From positions 607,594 to 639,068 of the forward strand of contig NPFB01000040.1 in the NCBI GenBank assembly GCA_014084085.1: DNA of 31,475 bases, written 5' to 3'. Positions 26,701 through 31,475 of the stretch are shown piece after piece. Positions within the stretch are counted from its first letter, which is position 1; every line of letters begins with the position of its first letter. Position numbers and translations under genes: made by a program. The notes under the pieces are model-generated. The model worked only from the letters and a program-made list of their open reading frames with translations, ran no database searches and was not told where the DNA came from. Origin of the DNA: Hondaea fermentalgiana (Eukaryota; Sar; Bigyra; Thraustochytrida; Thraustochytriidae).

Positions 26701-27586
26701 GACGATCACGCAAGGCAGCCACCGTGCGCGCAGAGATGACTCGACGCACAAATGCGCAGAGTTTGGTCGCAGCCTCGTTCAAAAGCTCAACGAAGCGGGT
26801 GCGGCGCTCTTTTTCGACTGCTCGAGCGGCCAAGAACATACGTGTGGCGGCCTGAATTTTGATGCTCGAACGCTCGCGGTACTCCTCGGCGCGCTTGGCA
26901 CTTTCTGCAAGCTCGAGTTTCAATCGGATTTGACGCGCGATGACCTGGTACGACCGCTTCATCTTGCGTTGCAGGCGAAGGCGGCCAGCGTTTCGTTTGA
27001 GCCATCTTCGCATGAGAAAGCCTCGAGCGGTACGTTGAAGGACGACGGCTGCCGAATTTTCGAGCGAAGATCGCTTTTCTCTCCGGATCCCTAGCTTGGT
27101 CAGAAAATGCGCCTCTTCGCAGCGTAGGTCTTTTTGCACCTGCAGAGACGCAGTGAGGTCCTTGGCTCGAGGTCGCCTTGACTCAAAGGGCGACTTAAGA
27201 CTGCCAAGCCTCGTCACATCTGCCGTGCTTGCACGACGCCCTCGCACGCTTTCGTCGGAGGAGAGCGCATTTTGCCACTTTGCGTTGGCCGTGGTGCGTA
27301 TTGTGCAAATGACGGAGACCACGTTGCTCTGCGTAGTGCGTCTGGTAGTGAACCATAGCTTGCGATCGGGTGTGACAATCTTTTGCTGTTTAATTTGTTT
27401 ATCTGCATCTCCGGAAAGCAACTCGTCGAGCTGAAAGTCGTCGAGGACGCTCCGGAACAAGCTTTGGTTCGCGTCGTCTTCTTCTTCGTTGATACCCATT
27501 GCTGCAACCTCTGCAGCGGCTCGTGGCGTCAGCGGCGCTTCGGCAAGGACTCTCATGGCCATCTTGGCCGGGTCCGTCGCCGCCAT
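23780..27586 (-). CDS. IQ-motif and ankyrin-repeat protein
   Basis: This large 1268-residue scaffold-type protein has two blocks. Residues about 178-450 hold at least seven IQ-like motifs, the binding sites for calmodulin or EF-hand light chains, starting at AAVVLQRTARGFLMRR and including SIKIQAATRMFLAAR, VTIQASYRMW, AVRIQCAWRR, ALSIQRVCRGWLYGR and IDIQRIVRGRLARKR. From about 470 to the end come many ankyrin repeats of about 33 residues (for example GATPLHMAAARGLTDIVRYLV and ATALKVDETDES before TTSLLHIACAGG), which bind protein partners. The tail is acidic and ends in EDES. The start at 27586 (MAATDPAKM) was chosen because the frame above it opens only at a non-ATG codon and crosses AAGCA-rich repeats. 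No catalytic domain is seen. The layout recalls IQ-ankyrin proteins and cytoskeletal or ciliary scaffolds, but a precise orthologue cannot be named. Confidence 0.88.
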   Translation of the reverse strand: MAATDPAKMAMRVLAEAPLTPRAAAEVAAMGINEEEDDANQSLFRSVLDDFQLDELLSGDADKQIKQQKIVTPDRKLWFTTRRTTQSNVVSVICTIRTTANAKWQNALSSDESVRGRRASTADVTRLGSLKSPFESRRPRAKDLTASLQVQKDLRCEEAHFLTKLGIRREKRSSLENSAAVVLQRTARGFLMRRWLKRNAGRLRLQRKMKRSYQVIARQIRLKLELAESAKRAEEYRERSSIKIQAATRMFLAARAVEKERRTRFVELLNEAATKLCAFVRRVISARTVAALRDRQNAERILRATVTIQASYRMWHLGKQKARALQHRRARMSAVRIQCAWRRVSAYAQRIRMQNRVVQRDQVRAAVLMQGIARGVACRMRIGKIQNEHEALVREAMALSIQRVCRGWLYGRARVRFIRARRLCTCQIWAAIDIQRIVRGRLARKRTAAALDEKLTDIFFQARLGRRQEVEDLHELESCVDMEDINGDSVLTIACRFGYRKLVRKAIKWGLDIDHENDAGETGVMLATRGGHVEIAELLLSKRCKVSSEGRTILHDACEAGLVALILPLLLCEQDANQVAPEDPDNRAPLHLAIAGSAPSIELVQSLIEAGHADVNLADRHGATPLHMAAARGLTDIVRYLVDVAKADVHKQDLRGRTPWKVAVQVDEDECAELLASGWQIDIENDAVTDDELKRILDGPEKLVHVIRTRGDRAFLKTRAAVEAGFPVEYQDPESGLSVLMAAASAGAVDIIRLVANPDLIANQHDSFGKNVFHYAAHSEKVLELLLKRAKADLGDCLSEPDGAGVTALHELCAKDCLTGNLLRTLQSSNLVLGAVRDKEGNTLLHSAAHTCALRSIPRLLQLGLEPTVLNYAGDSPLHVACSNPSIAAGASDLLAHLVACLTLANKEGQLPVHVAAASGSAAILKCILKTDKESKANARLPDAKGQSSLHLATANSHEACLELLLRRCQCTAEDLHGLALVAVAKEFDVGFDLLLDSSLELIRNANKASQNHESRDGDVQAEAGGEETENQDGDAKNDIPDEETIVRQLGFRKIFEEAIAVGCIGIVDALLRARPEVLDFDRDLELAAQSGSAPVLAAFLRIAKSEHDADTGAPREIDVDSLATIACSADTLDVPEILAVLGIESADASLVRRLAVLATKAGKAECLSFLCEVDRNLPTATALKVDETDESKTTSLLHIACAGGCIPCIEILVGLGADKNARDESGASALELASDEVVTYFVAHEDVSEDTTTPEGGAEVPAQEDES

Positions 27587-29022
27587 CGTGGCCTTGCTCT
27601 GATGTGCGTCCGCGCGCAAACTCGCAAGCAACCAAGCAACCAAGCAAAAATGCAAGCAAGCAAAAATGCCAAGGCAAAAGAAGACTAAGCCTTGATCTAG
27701 AGAGGAGACGGCACTACTTTTTCGCCAGCGCCCTTGGCTCTGCTTATTCGTGTGAGCCGTGATCTGGCCAGACAGACACACAAGAACCAAGCAAGGTCAA
27801 CGCTAGCTACCTCAAGCATATGCGCGCCGCTATTCTCCCCTATTCTCTATCTTGCCTGCCTTGCCTGCCTTGCCTGCCTGCCTGCCTTCTTGCCTACCTG
27901 CGCCCATCACCATCACTACCACGACCGCCTTCATCGTCCTGTCACCGGGGACTCCCCTCTGAACGGATACCTTCACAGAACCAGCTCGGAACCTCTGCAG
28001 AACCGAGCTGGACGCCTGGCCGCTCGGCCCGACTCTTTTCCCTTTTCTTTCTTAAGGCGGCAGGCGCGGCCTGTCGCGAGGATGCCACAGGCCTCGCCCC
28101 GGATCTTGCTTGCCGCCTCCCCGCGCCGCGTCGTGCTGTGCTGAGCTGCGCGGTGCCGGCCGAGTCGCAGTCGCCGCCGCCGTGGCGAGCTCGGGCCGTG
28201 GCTGCGGGGCCGCAATTGGACTCGAGAGAGCAGAATCTCGGAATGAATGGCACGCGGCACGCCGCGATGCCACAGTTGCAGAGCAGACGTCACGCCGCCT
28301 TGGGGCGCGTGGGTACCAGAAGGGGACGCTCGCGAGCCAGGTGACTCGCAACGTCAGCGGCACGGCGAGCTGCGACGTCGGTTGCGATGGGTCGTGAGCA
28401 GTGCTCGCTGCGCTTGTCTTCCCTGTCGTCGACGGCGAGGCGATTGACGTGAGCAGGTCTCTCGATCCGGTCGTGAACGTAGGCGGCGGTAGCAGCAGCA
28501 GCAGCTGCAGAAACATAGGAGGAATAGACCCACGTCGGCCTCACACCAAGCCGGCGTCGGTGCCAGCGGCCACGGCAGCGGCGGCAGCAGCGGCTGTGCT
28601 GCAGCAAGCGAGCCGGCGAGCGAGCCCACAAGTTGTCCAGGAGCTTCCTGAGGTATGAAGAAGTAGACTGGGAGGAAGAGCCTGTCATGGAAGGCTGGAA
28701 AAAAAGGGCCGGCCCGGGCTCAGCGATCGATCACCGTGATCGACCTACCACCTTACCTGCCATACGATGCAGCATACCACCGCACATCGTCCTAGGCCAG
28801 TGAGGTGAGGCGTCATGCATGGAGAAGCCAGGCAGCTTTTTCTTCATCTTCATTGAGCTTGGTCGTGCTTGCGATTGAGACTATGGACTCTCTCTCTCGT
28901 CACTTGCAGGCGAGAGCAGGCCAGCATGCAAGATTGCAAAGCAAATCGCAAACGGCCTTGGGTCTTGAGAAGGTTGGTGATCTGGGACAGCGGAGGAGGA
29001 AGCAAAGGCGGCGAGGAGGACG
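27587..29022. promoter_or_regulatory. Divergent intergenic region between the IQ-ankyrin and transporter genes
   Basis: These 1436 bases separate the two start codons. The IQ-ankyrin side contains AAGCAACC/AAGCAAAA repeats (about 27625-27665) and a TTGCC/TGCC array (27852-27896). The middle is GC-rich, with a CAG/GCA run near 28492-28508. Next to the transporter, a pyrimidine tract followed by CACTTGCAG at 28901-28909 is a strong-looking splice acceptor, so the transporter may have a 5'UTR intron. I found no convincing coding region. Confidence 0.55.
27852..27896 (+). repeat. TTGCC/TGCC tandem array
   Basis: Imperfect tandem units of TTGCCTGCC and TGCC in the IQ-ankyrin/transporter intergenic region. 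Short repeats of this kind recur throughout the non-coding parts of the window. Confidence 0.85.
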
Positions 29023-31475
29023 ATGGCGGTCCCCTTTGGTTGGGAAGGATGGTTCACGCTGGGTTGCCTCGCGGTCATGTTCGTCGTCCTCGTGCGCGAA
29101 TGGATGCCCGCAGACTTTGCGCTCGTCGCCACACTCGGCGTGCTCATGGCAGCGCAGATTGTCACAACATCGGAAGGTCTCGAGGGATTCTCAAGCTCGA
29201 GTGTCCTCACTGTTGCGATCCTCTACGTGGTTGCCGCAGGCATCAACTCCACTGGTGCGCTTGACCATATCTTTGGCAAGGTGCTCGGAAACCCCAAGTC
29301 GCTCACGGTAGCGCAGCTACGTCTCATGGTGCCCATCGTGCTGGCGTCAGCCTTTCTCAACAACACGCCTCTTTGCGCGATCATGATTCCGCTCGTGCAA
29401 CGCTGGGCCCGACGCATCAAGCAACCCGTCTCGCAGCTCATGATTCCTCTGTCGTTCGCGTCCATTCTTGGTGGCACCATTACGCTCATTGGCACGAGCA
29501 CCAACCTGGTGGTCGCAGGCAAGTTCTCTGCTCAGTTTCCTGGTCAAAGTATTGGTCTCTTTGACATCGGTGCTGTCGGCGTCCCTGCTGCAATGACTGG
29601 CATGGTTTACATTCTGCTTTTTGCGCCAATGTTGCTTCCAGGGTTCGAGGAGTTGGAGCGCCGGTCTCGCAAAGCTCTTGGACTCGACGTAAGCGAGACC
29701 TCGAGCAACCCTTCGTTCGCAAACACAGGCGAAGAGAGTGCGCCGAGCGTTCCTGGCCAGCGCAGCAATTTTACCGTCTCATGCATTGTCACGCCATACT
29801 CACCCGCAGTCGGCAAGGCTGTCGATGAAGCTGGTCTACGTGGTCTCAACGGCCTCTTCCTTGTCAGCGTCCAGCGCGGCCAGCGCATGCACAATGCTGT
29901 CGGTCCCGAGTTTGTCATCAACGAGGACGACGTTCTGTTTTTTACAGGCATCGTCGACCACTTTGGTGAGTTCTGCATCAGACACGCCTTTGAGCTGGTT
30001 ACGACAGACCTCGAAGACGATGATGATGTGGTTTCGCTTGACAGTAGCAGCAGTGAGCACATGAGCCCAGCACGTCCCTCGCAGCAACACCTTCGCGATC
30101 GACTGCTGGAGCCCCAGTCAGTGAGACTGGAGCCGCTGGGATGGGACATTGAGAGCGGCGCGACAGTGGCATCCGTAGCAAGTGTCCGCGCAGCGGAAGC
30201 AGACGCTGCAAAGAAGGGAGTTCCCACTCGAGAGCGAGTCGTGTCCGACCGTCGGTACACTTTCCGCGAGCGCATCACGCAAGTCGTTGTTCGCAGCGGC
30301 AGCACGCTCGAGGGGAAGACGGCCAAGGAGTGCAGGTTCCGCAAACGCTACGACGCCGCCATTCTATCTCTCTATCGTGCTGGCGAGCAGCTTAGCGTCC
30401 GCGGAAATCTTGGTCGCATTCCGCTCAAGGTTGGCGACGTTCTCTTACTCGTCACCGGTAACGACTTTGATTGGAGTGTACCAGAGATCGAACGCGATCT
30501 CAAGCCTTTTCTGGCAGAGGAAGCAGCGCTCGTAGAAGCTTCTCCGGTGCGTCAGCTTCAGGCTGTGTCACAACAAGAGCTTGAACGCGAGTTTCTCATT
30601 CCCATGCGCGTCAACGAAAACACACAGCTTCGCGGTGCCCGCAGTCTCGTTGGCCAGACTGTCGAGAGCGCTGGTCTGCGTGGTCTGCCAGGTCTCTTTC
30701 TTGTCGCTGTGGAACATAGTGATCGCAGTGTCGAGCACGTCGTTGGTCCCGAGATGGTTCTCGCTGCCAACGACATGCTCTGGTTCGCTGGCGAGCGCGA
30801 GGCTGTCGCCACCTTGCGTCGCATTCCTGGTCTTCACCCACCCGATACGCAAGCGCAAAAGCTCAAGGTCCAGCCCGTACAGCGACGCCTGGTAGAGTGT
30901 GTGGTGAGCATGCGCTCGCACTTGGTGGGCAAGACGGTGCGCGAGTCCAAGTTTCGCACCCAGTATGAAGCGGCCATTATTGCTGTGCATCGTCAAGGTC
31001 GGCGCGTGCTGTCCAAGATTGGCGACATCGATCTCCGTGCAGGCGACGTGCTTATTTTGGATACGGGTCCCAACTTTGTGCAGCGGTACCGCGACAACCC
31101 GAATTTTCTGCTCGTGACGGAGATTGACGACTCGTCGCCGCCGCATTTTGACAAGTTCTACATTGCGCTCGTCTCGGTGATCATCATGCTCGTCGTGTAT
31201 GTCGTCTTTTCTGACTACATTAGTCTGATTGTGCCCGCGATCTTTGTCTCGGGGATCATGCTTGTCAAGGGAATCCTGACGCCAGAGCGTGCGCGTAGGG
31301 CTGTTTCGTGGGACGTGATTGTCACGATTGCCGCCGCCTTTGGCCTGAGCAATGCTCTTTCCAAATCGGGCGTTGCAAGCGCAATTGGCAATGCGCTCGT
31401 CGACCTCGCCGCTCTGACGGGAACAGGCTACGTGGGCGTGCTGACGGCCGTGTACTTTGCGACCTTTTTGCTTTC
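29023..31475 (+). CDS. SLC13/DASS-family transporter with four TrkA-C domains (partial, runs off the right edge)
   Basis: The frame is open from the ATG at 29023 to the last base, 817 codons without a stop. It encodes MAVPFGWEGWF, hydrophobic helices (LGCLAVMFVVLV, VLTVAILYVVAAGI) and the DASS substrate/sodium-site motifs SAFLNNTPL and GGTITLIGTSTNLV. Four TrkA-C (RCK_C) domains follow in the large central loop, at about 247-313, 417-481, 521-591 and 625-685. Membrane helices resume at about 713 (IALVSVIIMLVVYVVF). Repeats 1 and 3 share AGLRGLxGLFLVxV; repeats 2 and 4 share GKTxxExxFRxxYxAAI, so the block looks duplicated as a pair. This layout is that of SAC1/SLT-like and bacterial SLC13 proteins, several of which carry sulfate with sodium. 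The substrate here is inferred. The second half of the membrane domain lies outside the window. An out-of-frame upstream ATG at 28926 could influence translation. Confidence 0.9.
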   Translation, partial: MAVPFGWEGWFTLGCLAVMFVVLVREWMPADFALVATLGVLMAAQIVTTSEGLEGFSSSSVLTVAILYVVAAGINSTGALDHIFGKVLGNPKSLTVAQLRLMVPIVLASAFLNNTPLCAIMIPLVQRWARRIKQPVSQLMIPLSFASILGGTITLIGTSTNLVVAGKFSAQFPGQSIGLFDIGAVGVPAAMTGMVYILLFAPMLLPGFEELERRSRKALGLDVSETSSNPSFANTGEESAPSVPGQRSNFTVSCIVTPYSPAVGKAVDEAGLRGLNGLFLVSVQRGQRMHNAVGPEFVINEDDVLFFTGIVDHFGEFCIRHAFELVTTDLEDDDDVVSLDSSSSEHMSPARPSQQHLRDRLLEPQSVRLEPLGWDIESGATVASVASVRAAEADAAKKGVPTRERVVSDRRYTFRERITQVVVRSGSTLEGKTAKECRFRKRYDAAILSLYRAGEQLSVRGNLGRIPLKVGDVLLLVTGNDFDWSVPEIERDLKPFLAEEAALVEASPVRQLQAVSQQELEREFLIPMRVNENTQLRGARSLVGQTVESAGLRGLPGLFLVAVEHSDRSVEHVVGPEMVLAANDMLWFAGEREAVATLRRIPGLHPPDTQAQKLKVQPVQRRLVECVVSMRSHLVGKTVRESKFRTQYEAAIIAVHRQGRRVLSKIGDIDLRAGDVLILDTGPNFVQRYRDNPNFLLVTEIDDSSPPHFDKFYIALVSVIIMLVVYVVFSDYISLIVPAIFVSGIMLVKGILTPERARRAVSWDVIVTIAAAFGLSNALSKSGVASAIGNALVDLAALTGTGYVGVLTAVYFATFLL

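Noticed and set aside
28290..28688. 132-residue minus-strand open frame with an ATG start
   Set aside because: Low-complexity Ala/Arg-rich composition with a run of Ala from a GCA repeat and no domain. A short first exon of an unseen gene cannot be excluded.
1..31475. tRNA, rRNA or transposon genes
   Set aside because: I looked for T-loop motifs, terminal inverted repeats and transposase or reverse-transcriptase motifs by eye and saw none. A covariance-model scan would be decisive.

Overview
The window is nuclear DNA from a eukaryote. It is GC-rich and gene-dense, its genes are mostly intronless, and the few introns are short (about 90-200 nt) GT-AG introns. Delta-tubulin (a marker of triplet basal bodies), two peroxisomal proteins, LSM1 and eL42 rule out a bacterium. 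The GC-rich, intron-poor style with many short tandem repeats would fit a flagellate protist such as a thraustochytrid or other labyrinthulid stramenopile. That placement is inference only.

Layout from left to right: (1) ribosomal protein eL42 (+), whose first codon is unresolved. (2) A basic-tailed 288-residue nuclear-type protein (+). (3) A peroxisomal 2,4-dienoyl-CoA reductase-like SDR (-) ending in a PTS1-like tripeptide. (4) A membrane-anchored TrmO/TRMO-like tRNA methyltransferase (-). (5) An unrecognised two-TM protein with two CxxC pairs (-). (6) Peroxin PEX12 (-), three exons. (7) A class III PLP enzyme of the ETNPPL/PHYKPL phospho-lyase type (+). (8) LSM1 (-), three exons. (9) Two divergently oriented paralogues (-,+) carrying leucine-rich repeats followed by what I read as an NEL-type (IpaH/SspH-like) ubiquitin ligase domain with the CxD active-site motif. 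(10) Delta-tubulin (+). (11) A probably N-myristoylated protein of unknown function (+). (12) A long IQ-motif/ankyrin-repeat protein (-). (13) An SLC13/DASS transporter with four TrkA-C domains (+), running off the right edge.

The most remarkable content is the LRR-NEL pair at 13674-19912. NEL ligases are best known as secreted effectors of proteobacteria that act inside eukaryotic cells. Here two diverged copies lie head to head between ordinary eukaryotic genes, keep the catalytic CxD, and share a C-terminal extension that resembles a U-box. They could be a host-encoded ubiquitin ligase family acquired by gene transfer and then duplicated.

The genes do not form an operon or a single pathway. 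The only functional echo between neighbours is peroxisomal (the dienoyl-CoA reductase and PEX12). Short tandem repeats, notably a CGCAA pentamer in the same orientation upstream of two genes, mark several promoter/5'UTR regions.
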